A stretch of 43,606 nt of DNA, from the NCBI RefSeq assembly GCF_001552175.1, contig NZ_BCQR01000101.1, forward strand, positions 1 to 43,606, written 5' to 3'. The DNA is from Actinomadura kijaniata NBRC 14229. GTDB lineage: Bacteria; Actinomycetota; Actinomycetes; Streptosporangiales; Streptosporangiaceae. How positions within the stretch are numbered: position 1 is the stretch's first letter; every line of letters starts with the position of its first letter. The position numbers and the translations under genes were made by a program. Under the pieces are notes generated by a model that saw only the letters and a list, made by a program, of their open reading frames with translations, was not told the DNA's origin and made no database searches. This document shows, one piece after another, positions 1-7,331 of the stretch.

Positions 1-971
1 ACCAGGACGCGGCCCCGGCGCCCGCGCCGGGCGGGCGCGGAGGCGGGGCGGACGGCGGTGCGGCCCGAGGAGCGGGACGGCTTGGGCTCGGGCGCCTTGG
101 CGGCCTCGCGGGCCAGCTCGACCAGGCGGCTCCGGCCCTGCGCCTCCCAGGCGGGCCCGTAGGCCTCGACGGCGGCGTCCTCGACCATGCCGAGGAAGTC
201 GGCGGCCGAGGCCGGGCGCTTCTCGGGGTCCTTGGCCAGCCCCTGGTTGATCAGGTCGTGCAGCGGGCCGGGGACCCCGTCGACCGGGATCGGGGCCTCG
301 CGGTGCGCCTTGGCCAGCGCCGACTGGGACCGGCCGGTGAACGGCGGCCGTCCCGTCAGGCACTCGAAGAACACGGCCGTGGCGGCGTACAGGTCGGAGG
401 CGACCGTCGCGGCCCCGCCGTCCCACAGCTCCGGCGCGGCGTAGGCGGGCCCGTTGGCGGCCTCGGCGCCGGCGGGGGCCAGCGCGAAGTCGGTGAGCCG
501 GGTGTTGCCGGCGGGCAGCCCGCCGCCGTGCTCGTCGCCGGTCGGGTCGATCATGATGTTGGCGGGCCGGACCGCGCCGTGCACGATGTCGCGCTCGTGG
601 GCGGCGGCCAGGCCCAGCAGCACCCCGCCGAGCGCCGACAGCGCCGCCAGCGGCCCGGTGGGGCCCTTGGCGGCAAGCACGCGGCGCAGCGTGACGCCCT
701 CGGCGCGTTCCATCACGATCGCGGTGCCGTTGGGGGACTCCACGAAGTCGAAGAAGTCGACGACGTTGGGGTCCTCCAGTTGCGACAGCCGCCGCGCGAC
801 GAGCCGGAAGCGCGACATGAACGCCTCGTCCCCGTCCAGCCGCGCGTCCAGGTACTTGATCGCGACCTGGGTCTGGGTGACGTCGTCCACGGCCAGCACC
901 ACCCGGCCCGCGGTGCCGCCGCCGAGCTCCTGGGAGTGCGTGAAGCCCGGGACCGTCCAGCCGTTGACCAC
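1..971 (-). CDS. Hanks-type protein kinase-like protein, probable pseudokinase (3' end outside window)
   Basis: The visible 323 codons form a bacterial Ser/Thr kinase fold: a glycine-rich loop (LGGGTAG, residues 16-22), the ATP-binding lysine in VAIKY (K39), and a C-lobe ending in DPEKRPASAADF. The catalytic loop reads HGAVRPAN (131-138) where an active kinase has HRDxKPxN, so the catalytic Asp is Ala, and DFG is DFA (161-163). I infer an ATP-binding scaffold with little or no phosphotransfer. The tail after residue 290 is basic and rich in Ala, Pro and Ser, and runs off the window. The start is taken as GTG 971, with GGGAGGG 11 bases upstream; an ATG at 982 is in another frame. The C-lobe closely resembles that of the intact kinase at 7332-9056, suggesting paralogues. 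It is divergent from hemL. Confidence 0.85.
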   Translation of the reverse strand, partial: MVNGWTVPGFTHSQELGGGTAGRVVLAVDDVTQTQVAIKYLDARLDGDEAFMSRFRLVARRLSQLEDPNVVDFFDFVESPNGTAIVMERAEGVTLRRVLAAKGPTGPLAALSALGGVLLGLAAAHERDIVHGAVRPANIMIDPTGDEHGGGLPAGNTRLTDFALAPAGAEAANGPAYAAPELWDGGAATVASDLYAATAVFFECLTGRPPFTGRSQSALAKAHREAPIPVDGVPGPLHDLINQGLAKDPEKRPASAADFLGMVEDAAVEAYGPAWEAQGRSRLVELAREAAKAPEPKPSRSSGRTAVRPASAPARRGRRGRVL

Positions 972-1244
972 CTGCGTGCCATCCCTCCCGATACGGCCGG
1001 TGCCGGGGGCGTCGCACACCCGGTCGTGTGCTCCTGCCACTGCCGTGACGCCCGCTGCCCGCTGAGTTCTGCTGTTGTGATGTCCGCTGCGCCGTCTATT
1101 GTCCCGCTCGTTGCGCTGCCAGCGATCCACGCCCATCCGAGAGCCCGGTCACCGATGGGTCGCACACACCACTTTGGTGGAATATCGGCTCGTAGCAGGC
1201 GAGGTCAAGGGCAGTCACCGAACTGCAACTGACAGACTGGTGCG
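972..1244. other. divergent intergenic region, kinase-like gene / hemL
   Basis: These 273 bases separate two divergent genes and must hold both promoters. No convincing -35/-10 pair, Rex site or other long dyad is visible. hemL has no clear Shine-Dalgarno sequence before its GTG. Confidence 0.4.
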
Positions 1245-2540
1245 GTGACCGACTACGAAGTCTCCCAGCAGTTGTTCGATCGGGCGAATCGGGTGGTTCC
1301 GGGTGGGGTGAACTCGCCGGTCCGGGCCTTCCTGGCGGTGGGCGGGACCCCGCGTTTCCTCACCTCGGCCCGTGGCCCGTACCTCACCGACGCCGACGGG
1401 AACGAGTACGTCGACCTGGTCTGCTCGTGGGGCCCGATGATCCTCGGGCACGCGCACCCGGCCGTGGTGGAGGCGGTCCAGCAGGCCGCCGCGCGCGGCA
1501 CCTCCTACGGCGCGCCCACCCCCGGCGAGGTGGAGCTGGCCGAGGAGATCGTCGACCGCACGCCGGTCGAGCAGGTGCGGCTGGTCAACTCGGGCACCGA
1601 GGCGACCATGTCGGCGATCCGGCTGGCGCGCGGCTTCACCGGCCGCAGCCGGGTCGTGAAGTTCGCGGGCTGCTACCACGGGCACGTGGACGCGCTGCTG
1701 GCCGCCGCCGGGTCCGGCGTGGCGACGCTGGCGCTGCCCGACACCCCGGGCGTGACCGGCGCGACCACCGCCGACACGATCGTGCTGCCCTACAACGACG
1801 TGGCGGCCGTCGAGCAGGCGTTCGCCGAGCACGGCCACGAGATCGCCTGTGTGATCACCGAGGCGGTGCCGTGCAACATGGGCGTGGTCCCGCCGCTGCC
1901 GGACTTCAACGCCCTGCTCAAGCGCCTGTGCGGGCAGAACGGCGCGCTGCTGGTCGTCGACGAGGTGCTGACGGGGTTCCGCGCCACGCGGTCGGGCTGG
2001 TACGGCGCCGAGGGCGTGGCGGGCGACCTGATGACGTTCGGGAAGGTGATGGGCGGCGGGCTGCCGGCGGCGGCGTTCGGCGGGCGCGCCGACGTCATGG
2101 GGCACCTCGCCCCGGCCGGGCCGGTGTACCAGGCGGGCACCCTGTCGGGGAACCCCCTGGCGACGGCGGCGGGCCTGGCGACCCTGCGCAACGCCACCGA
2201 CGACGTGTACGCCGCCATCGACAACGCCGCCGCGGTCGTGTCGCGCGCGGCGTCGGAGGCGCTGCTGAAGGAGGGCGTCGCGCACCGCCTCCAGGTCGCC
2301 GGGAACCTGTTCTCGGTGTTCTTCACGGGCGAGGAGGTCCGCGACTTCACCGCGGCGCAGAAGCAGGACGTCAAGGCGTACGCGGCGTTCTTCCACGCGG
2401 CGCTGGAGCGGGGCGTGTACCTGCCGCCGTCGGCCTACGAGGTGTGGTTCCTGTCGGCGGCGCACGACGACACGGCGATCAACCGCATCCTCGACGTCCT
2501 CCCGCACGCGGCCCGCGCCGCCGCCGAGGCCCAGCGCTGA
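1245..2540 (+). CDS. hemL: glutamate-1-semialdehyde 2,1-aminomutase
   Basis: This PLP enzyme converts glutamate-1-semialdehyde to 5-aminolevulinate, the last step of the C5 route to haem, in the cytoplasm. At 431 residues it has the usual family length. It begins with the typical SQQLFDRANRVVPGGVNSP, contains the Asp-containing cofactor motif DEVLTGFR (239-246), and has the PLP Schiff-base lysine in TFGKVMGGGLP (K267). The GTG start gives the expected N-terminus; no good ribosome binding site precedes it. In mycobacteria hemL directly precedes the phosphatase-resA-ccdA-resB-ccsA cluster. Here that cluster begins 8.4 kb downstream, although haem supply and cytochrome c assembly are functionally linked. 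It converges with dapA across a strong terminator. Confidence 0.97.
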   Translation: MTDYEVSQQLFDRANRVVPGGVNSPVRAFLAVGGTPRFLTSARGPYLTDADGNEYVDLVCSWGPMILGHAHPAVVEAVQQAAARGTSYGAPTPGEVELAEEIVDRTPVEQVRLVNSGTEATMSAIRLARGFTGRSRVVKFAGCYHGHVDALLAAAGSGVATLALPDTPGVTGATTADTIVLPYNDVAAVEQAFAEHGHEIACVITEAVPCNMGVVPPLPDFNALLKRLCGQNGALLVVDEVLTGFRATRSGWYGAEGVAGDLMTFGKVMGGGLPAAAFGGRADVMGHLAPAGPVYQAGTLSGNPLATAAGLATLRNATDDVYAAIDNAAAVVSRAASEALLKEGVAHRLQVAGNLFSVFFTGEEVRDFTAAQKQDVKAYAAFFHAALERGVYLPPSAYEVWFLSAAHDDTAINRILDVLPHAARAAAEAQR

Positions 2541-2555
2541 GACGGCGCCGGGAAG

Positions 2556-2616
2556 GCGCTGAGACGGCCGCTGGGGCGGCCCGCGCCGCCCCGTGGAGCC
2601 GGGGCCGTCTCAGCGC
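2556..2616. terminator. nested bidirectional terminator, hemL / dapA
   Basis: Perfect 14-base arms (2556-2569 GCGCTGAGACGGCC and 2603-2616) enclose a second perfect hairpin, GGGGCGGC-ccgc-GCCGCCCC (2573-2592). The right arm contains the dapA stop codon. The hemL end (2534-2546) repeats the left-arm sequence GCGCTGAGACGGC. There is no U-tract, as is usual in actinobacteria. Confidence 0.8.
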
Positions 2617-3464
2617 TCGTCCAGCGCCCGCAGCGCGCCCAGCGCCCGCCGGACGTTCTCCTGGCGGGGCGGGGCCATCGGCGCGCGCACGCCGGGGTCG
2701 TCGATCAGGCCCCGGGCCGCCAGGCACGCCTTCAGCACGGCCGGGGAGGGCTCGGCGAACAGCGCCTCCGTCAGCGGCACCAGCGTGTGGTGGAGCGACG
2801 GGCCGCAGGTGGTGTCGAGCGCGGCGAACGCCGCCGGGGCCAGGCACGCCGACGCGGCGATCGCGCCCGCCGCTCCCAGCCGCAGCATCGGGTACACGTA
2901 CGGGTCGTCGCCGCACAGGACGGCCTTGGACGTTCCGGAGGCCAGCAGTGCCAGCGTGTCGCGGCCGATCCCGCCGGGGCAGTGCTTGACGCCGGTGACC
3001 GCGTCCAGGTCCAGCAGCCGCAGCAGCGTCTCGGCCGGCAGGTGCTTCCCGGTCCGGTACGGGACGTCGTAGACCAGCAGCGGGACGTCGACCGCCGCGC
3101 CGACCGCCGCGAAGTGGTCCACCACCGCGTCGTCGGAGGGCCGCAGGTAGTAGGGGACCACGGTGAGTAGCGCGTCGGCGTACAGGGCGCGTTCGCGGGC
3201 CTGGGCGATCGTGTCGGCGGTGCCCATCGTGCCCGCGCCGACCGTGAGCGGGACGCCGTACTCGATCGCGACGGCGCGGCAGACGTCCAGCACCGTGCGG
3301 CGCTCGGCGTCGGTGAGCAGCGGGCCCTCGCCGGTGGTGCCGAGCGCGACCAGGCCGGACGCGCCGTGGTCCAGGCAGTGCCGGGCGAGGCGGTCGAGGG
3401 ACTTGGCGTCGATCCCGCCACCGGACGTGAAGGGCGTCACCAGGGCGACGTGGATGCCGTGCAT
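2610..3464 (-). CDS. dapA: dihydrodipicolinate synthase / N-acetylneuraminate lyase family aldolase
   Basis: A class I Schiff-base aldolase of 284 residues. The sequence shows the TTGE motif (T43, T44), the catalytic tyrosine in YDVPYRTG (Y132) and the Schiff-base lysine in GVKHCPGG (K160), with R137 in the position that contacts the aspartate semialdehyde carboxylate in true DapA. It could therefore condense pyruvate with aspartate semialdehyde for lysine and diaminopimelate synthesis. Actinobacteria often have more than one DapA paralogue, and a related aldolase role cannot be excluded. ATG 3464 is preceded by GAGGTGA, which overlaps the stop of the exporter gene 5 bases upstream, so the two form an operon. 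The LysR gene beyond the exporter is the likely regulator. Confidence 0.85.
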   Translation of the reverse strand: MHGIHVALVTPFTSGGGIDAKSLDRLARHCLDHGASGLVALGTTGEGPLLTDAERRTVLDVCRAVAIEYGVPLTVGAGTMGTADTIAQARERALYADALLTVVPYYLRPSDDAVVDHFAAVGAAVDVPLLVYDVPYRTGKHLPAETLLRLLDLDAVTGVKHCPGGIGRDTLALLASGTSKAVLCGDDPYVYPMLRLGAAGAIAASACLAPAAFAALDTTCGPSLHHTLVPLTEALFAEPSPAVLKACLAARGLIDDPGVRAPMAPPRQENVRRALGALRALDER

Positions 3465-3469
3465 GGGGG

Positions 3470-4390
3470 TCACCTCGTGGGGGCGGGCTCGGGAACGGCG
3501 GCGGGCGCGGGCGCGGGGACCCGGCGGAGGCGGACGCTGGCGATCGCGACGCCGCTGACGATCAGCGCGGCGGCCAGCATCCGGAACGCGTCGACGCGCT
3601 CGCCCAGCACCAGCACCGCCGACAGCAGCCCGAACGGCGGCACCAGCAGCGAGTACATGGCGACGGTCCCGGCCGCGTAGCGCTTCATCAGCCAGCCCCA
3701 CACCCCGAACCCGACCAGCGTGGACACGTAGGCGATGTAGGCCAGCGACGCGAGCCCGCCCCAGGTGACGCGCGTGTCCGCGATCGCCCCGGGCCCCTCG
3801 AAGACCAGCGACAGGGCGAACAGCGGGACCGGCGGGACCAGCGACATCCAGACCATGAACCCGAAGCTGTCGACGGGTTCGGTGGCGGTCTGGCTCATGC
3901 GCCGCATGGCGATGTTGGCCAGGCCCCACATGACGGCGGAGGCGACGCACAGCGCGAACGCCAGGGCGGTGCCGCCCCGTCCGCCCGCCTGCGCGGCGCC
4001 CAGCATGCCGACGCCGGTGAACGCCACGGCCATCCCGGCGAGCAGCGGGCCGGTGAGCCGCTCGCGCAGCAGCACGGCCGCGAACAGGGCGGTGAACAGC
4101 GCCGACGTCTGGACCACCACCGACGACAGGCCGGCGGGCATCCCGAGGCGCATCCCCAGGAACAGCAGTCCGAACTGGCCGACGCCGAGGGGGAGCCCGA
4201 CCAGCCACAGCCAGCGCGCCGCCACCGGGGGCCGCCGCACGAAGAACACGGCGGGCAGTGCCGCGGCGGTGAACCGCAGGGCGGCGAACAGCAGCGGCGG
4301 GAAGTCCGCCAGGCCCACCTTGATCGGGACGAAGTTGAAGCCCCACAGCGCGGCGACGCAGGCCGCCAGCAGGACGTGTCGGGGATGCAT
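3470..4390 (-). CDS. EamA/DMT-family transporter
   Basis: An inner-membrane metabolite exporter of the drug/metabolite transporter superfamily, 306 residues, with about ten hydrophobic helices in two EamA repeats. The first begins with CVAALWGFNFVPIKVGL and the second with ALCVASAVMWGLANIAMRR. These ALWG/VMWG signatures at the start of each half are typical of the family. The C-terminus is a short Pro/Ala-rich tail. I chose ATG 4390, preceded by GGAG; a GTG at 4414 would add eight residues. It is cotranscribed with dapA and divergent from a LysR gene, the usual arrangement for an amino-acid or aromatic-compound exporter with its own regulator. The substrate cannot be told from sequence. Confidence 0.88.
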   Translation of the reverse strand: MHPRHVLLAACVAALWGFNFVPIKVGLADFPPLLFAALRFTAAALPAVFFVRRPPVAARWLWLVGLPLGVGQFGLLFLGMRLGMPAGLSSVVVQTSALFTALFAAVLLRERLTGPLLAGMAVAFTGVGMLGAAQAGGRGGTALAFALCVASAVMWGLANIAMRRMSQTATEPVDSFGFMVWMSLVPPVPLFALSLVFEGPGAIADTRVTWGGLASLAYIAYVSTLVGFGVWGWLMKRYAAGTVAMYSLLVPPFGLLSAVLVLGERVDAFRMLAAALIVSGVAIASVRLRRVPAPAPAAVPEPAPTR

Positions 4391-4463
4391 GACTCCGATC
4401 GTCGCGAGCCCCACGGTTTAGGACAAGCTAGATCTCCTTGACAATTCGCTTTAGTATCGCTTC
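4391..4463. promoter_or_regulatory. divergent LysR/EamA control region
   Basis: Just 73 bases separate the two divergent starts, and they are clearly richer in A and T than the flanking genes. They contain the imperfect dyad ACAAG-N9-CTTGA (4423-4441), a candidate LysR-family binding site, which is inference. On the plus strand TAGTAT (4452-4457) lies exactly 6 bases before the LysR ATG and no Shine-Dalgarno sequence is present, as expected for a leaderless transcript. Confidence 0.5.
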
Positions 4464-5363
4464 ATGCTCGACCTGGAACGGCTGCGCGCCCTGCACTCGG
4501 TGGCCACCTACGGCTCGGTCTCCGCCGCCGCCGACGTCCTGCACGTCACCACCTCCGCCGTCTCCCAGCAGCTCGCCAAGCTGGAGCGGGAGACCGGTCA
4601 GAAGCTCCTGGAGCGCAACGGCCGCGGGGTGCGCCTCACCGACGCCGCCCAGCTCCTCGTCGAGCACGCCGACCGCATCCTCTCCCTGGTCGAGCAGGCC
4701 CAGGCCGACCTGGAGGCCCACCGGGGCGCGGTCGTCGGGCAGCTCACCCTGGCCGCGTTCCCCACCGCCGCCCGGGGGCTGCTGCCCGCCGCGCTGACCT
4801 CGCTCGCCACCGACCATCCCGGCCTGCGGGTGCTGACGCACGAGGTGGACCCGCTGCAGAGCATGCCCCTGGTCGCGCGCGGCGACCTGGACATGGCCGT
4901 CGTGCAGGACTGGGACAACGAGCTCCTCCCCCTCGCCGAGGGGCTGCAGAAGGGCTCCATCCTCGACGACGTCGCCGACGTCGCGCTGCCGCCCGGCCAC
5001 TGCCTGGCCGACCGCGAGAGGATCGAGCTCAAGGAGCTGGCGGGCGACCCGTGGATCAGCTCCGCGGCCGACACGATCTGCTGCAACTGGCTGCGCCACA
5101 CCCTGCGCGGGATCGACGCCGAGCCGCGCATCGACCACATGGCCTACGAGATCCCGACCCAGCTCGCGCTGGTCTCCGCCGGTCTCGGCAACGCGATCCT
5201 GCCCCGGCTGGGGCGGTGCGACGTTCCGCCGGACGTGGCGATCGTCCCCCTCGAACCGGCGCTGACCCGCCGCGTCTACGCGATCTGGCGCGCCGAGGCC
5301 GCCCGCCGCCCGGCGATCCGGGCGGCGCTGGCGGCGCTGCGCGCGGTGGCCGCCGCCCTGTAG
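4464..5363 (+). CDS. LysR-family transcriptional regulator
   Basis: A 299-residue DNA-binding regulator. The N-terminal winged helix-turn-helix (MLDLERLRALHSVATYGSVS through TSAVSQQLAKLERETGQKLL, residues 1-60) is classical LysR, followed by a linker helix and a periplasmic-binding-protein-like effector domain (about 90-290). It is divergent from the EamA exporter and dapA-like gene, which it probably controls from the 73-base region between them. The effector may be the exported compound or an aldolase substrate; this is inferred from position only. The start ATG 4464 fits the conserved N-terminus, and the message is probably leaderless. Confidence 0.92.
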   Translation: MLDLERLRALHSVATYGSVSAAADVLHVTTSAVSQQLAKLERETGQKLLERNGRGVRLTDAAQLLVEHADRILSLVEQAQADLEAHRGAVVGQLTLAAFPTAARGLLPAALTSLATDHPGLRVLTHEVDPLQSMPLVARGDLDMAVVQDWDNELLPLAEGLQKGSILDDVADVALPPGHCLADRERIELKELAGDPWISSAADTICCNWLRHTLRGIDAEPRIDHMAYEIPTQLALVSAGLGNAILPRLGRCDVPPDVAIVPLEPALTRRVYAIWRAEAARRPAIRAALAALRAVAAAL

Positions 5364-5367
5364 ACCC

Positions 5368-5425
5368 GCCCGTGGTGGACCGGCCCGTGGTGGACCGGCC
5401 CGTGGTGGGCCAGCCCGTGGACCGG
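5368..5425. repeat. 15-bp tandem repeat, about 3.7 copies
   Basis: The unit GCCCGTGGTGGACCG occurs twice perfectly (5368-5382, 5383-5397), then as a copy with two changes (5398-5412) and a shortened copy (5413-5425). It starts five bases after the LysR stop and lies between convergent genes. It may be slippage-generated filler or weak terminator material. Confidence 0.75.
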
Positions 5426-5438
5426 CGGGCGGTCGCGT

Positions 5439-5783
5439 TCAGCCTTCGAGGGCCGCGGCCCGCTCCAGCCAGCCCCGGAACAGCTCGGCGTCCACGTCGG
5501 CGGGCGAGTGCAGCTTCACCGACGCCATCTCGCGCGCGCCCGCCTCCAGCCGCCCGGACGCGTCCTCGATCCGCTGCCCCTTCCAGAACCCGAACGTCAC
5601 GTACCGGCCGTACGCCTTCACCAGCACGACCGGGTTACCGCCGACCTTCCACACCGGGTGCCCGTGGAACATCGCGCCCGCGCCGAACGCCTCCTCGACG
5701 ACCGGCAGCAGTCGCCCGGCGATCTCCTGCTGCCCGGCGGGCAGGGAGGCGACGTACTCGGCGACGGTGGCGAACTTGGCCAT
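5439..5783 (-). CDS. DUF1801 (YdhG-like) domain protein
   Basis: A small 114-residue cytoplasmic protein. The pattern MAKFATVAEYVASLPAGQQE, then AMFHGHPVWKVGG and VTFGFWKGQRIEDASGRLE, followed by a C-terminal basic/acidic helix, matches the DUF1801/YdhG family, whose members include a Bacillus iron-chaperone-like protein; the biochemical role is unsettled. ATG 5783 has a good GAAGGAGA site. It lies downstream of the membrane pseudokinase on the same strand, separated by 140 bases that contain the palindrome TTTCCGGAAA, so it may have its own promoter. Nothing in the context points to a specific function. Confidence 0.7.
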   Translation of the reverse strand: MAKFATVAEYVASLPAGQQEIAGRLLPVVEEAFGAGAMFHGHPVWKVGGNPVVLVKAYGRYVTFGFWKGQRIEDASGRLEAGAREMASVKLHSPADVDAELFRGWLERAAALEG

Positions 5784-5923
5784 GGGGCTCTCCTTCGGTC
5801 GGGGCGGCCCGCCCTCGGGCCGCCGTCACCCCTGCGTCGAACGCCCCGCGCCCTGATCGACATCGCGGCCGGACTTTTTCCGGAAAGTTTTTCGCGCCGG
5901 TGCCGCCGCAGCCCAGCGGCAGG

Positions 5924-7219
5924 TCAGCCGGGGGTCCGCGCGTGGGTGAGCCGAACCGTGGAGATCTCCCTCAGGGGCTCGGACAGCCGGAGCGCGCGTT
6001 CGGGCGTGATGTCGTGCGGCGTCCGCTGCGCGATGATCGCCCGCAGGACCGCGACCTGCCGCCCGACGTCCTGGTCCTGTCCGGCGGAGACCTGGTTGAG
6101 CAGCAGGCCGGCGCGGGTGGCCAGCAGGTTGCCGACATGGGGCCGGATCTCGCCGCGCTCCAGGCCGATGTTGATGGAGCGCAGCGTCCGTTCCAGGGCC
6201 TCGGCGGTGACGTCGTCGCGCGGGGCGTCCGCGCTCTCCTCCGGCTCCTCCGGCGTGGGGTCCTCCGTGGGCGTCCCCGAGGGCGTCTCCGTGGGCGTCT
6301 CCGTCGGAGTCTCCGTCGCCGCGGGGGTCTCGGACGGAGTCGGGGAGGCCCGCCGATAGACCTCGGGCGGCACCGCCGCGCCGTCCATCGGGGCCGACAC
6401 GCGCAGCGTCTCGGTGACCGTCGCCAGCGGCACCGCCGCGACCGCGACCAGCGCCGCGGCCGCCACGAGCGTGACCAGCCGCGACCGCCGGCTGGACCGC
6501 CGCCGCGGCGGCACCGGCGCGGGCGCCGGGACGTCCCGTTCCGCCCACGCCGCGCGTTCGGCGCGCTCGGCCTGCTCGGCCCGCTCGGCGCGCTCGCGCG
6601 CCTCCGCCAGCGCGTCGGCGACCTCCGCGCTGGACACCGCGTTCGACCGGCACCGCTCGCGCAGCCCGTCCAGGACCTCCGCGCCCCCGGCCGAGCAGCG
6701 GCCCATGATCGTCCGCAGGGCCGCCAGGTCCTCGGCCACCGAGGCCCCCGCCACCTCGCGTTCGAACCCGAGCAGCTTCACGCCCCCGTCGGCCAGCCGG
6801 ACGTCGTCCGCCGTCAGCCCGCCGTGCGCGATGCCCTCGGCGTGCGCGGCGGCCAGCGCCTCGGCGACCCTCTCGCACACCATGACGGCCTCGGCCGCGC
6901 CGAGCCCCGCGCGGCCGAGCCGCTCCTCCAGCGACTCCCCGGCGACCATCTCGGAGACGACGTAGGGCCGGACGCCGCCGCCGGGGAGCATCACCTCGCC
7001 GTAGTCGTAGATCCGCGTCACCCCCGGGTGCGAGAGGCGGGCGACGGACCGCGCCCGCACCTGGACGTGCCGCCGCAGCGCCGGCGACGGCCGCTCGTCG
7101 CCGACGAACCGGACCACGACCCGCCGGTCCAGCAGCTCGTCCCGTCCGCACCACACCCGCGTGGACCCGATCCGCCGCTCCAGCCGGTACCGGTCATCAA
7201 ACCGAAATCCTGCTTCCAC
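5924..7219 (-). CDS. membrane-anchored pseudokinase (Hanks-type fold)
   Basis: A 431-residue protein. Residues 10-190 follow a kinase fold (FRFDDRYRLERRIG at the start, SHPGVTRIYDYGE, YVVSEMVAGESLEERL), but the catalytic elements are gone: the beta-3 lysine is Arg (R37), the HRD loop is HGGLTADD (132-139) and DFG is GFE (151-153). A charged Ala/Glu/Arg helix follows, then RRRSSRRSR and one transmembrane segment (LVTLVAAAALVAVAAVPLAT), a Thr/Pro/Glu-rich linker and an external domain of about 110 residues. GTG 7219 is chosen because GGGGAGG precedes it by five bases. It is divergent from the intact kinase at 7332. I infer a signalling scaffold or receptor resembling the pseudokinase domain of mycobacterial MviN, with no catalysis. 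Confidence 0.82.
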   Translation of the reverse strand: MEAGFRFDDRYRLERRIGSTRVWCGRDELLDRRVVVRFVGDERPSPALRRHVQVRARSVARLSHPGVTRIYDYGEVMLPGGGVRPYVVSEMVAGESLEERLGRAGLGAAEAVMVCERVAEALAAAHAEGIAHGGLTADDVRLADGGVKLLGFEREVAGASVAEDLAALRTIMGRCSAGGAEVLDGLRERCRSNAVSSAEVADALAEARERAERAEQAERAERAAWAERDVPAPAPVPPRRRSSRRSRLVTLVAAAALVAVAAVPLATVTETLRVSAPMDGAAVPPEVYRRASPTPSETPAATETPTETPTETPSGTPTEDPTPEEPEESADAPRDDVTAEALERTLRSINIGLERGEIRPHVGNLLATRAGLLLNQVSAGQDQDVGRQVAVLRAIIAQRTPHDITPERALRLSEPLREISTVRLTHARTPG

Positions 7220-7331
7220 TGGGACCTCCCCACGGTGGTACGCACCCGGCCCCGCCGGGGCTCGGTCCGCGATCACCTCAATCCGGACGGTGTTCGTTAG
7301 GTTCGTTCCGTCGTGGTGGAGGAGGACGGTC

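Noticed and set aside
4438..4443. TTGACA as a -35 element for the LysR gene
   Set aside because: The matching -10-like TAGTAT is only eight bases downstream; a 17-base spacer would place the -10 over the start codon.
5872..5899. AT-rich stretch with TTTCCGGAAA as a phage attachment or regulatory site
   Set aside because: A 10-bp palindrome is too short to interpret and there is no integrase or tRNA nearby; it may just be promoter DNA for the DUF1801 gene.
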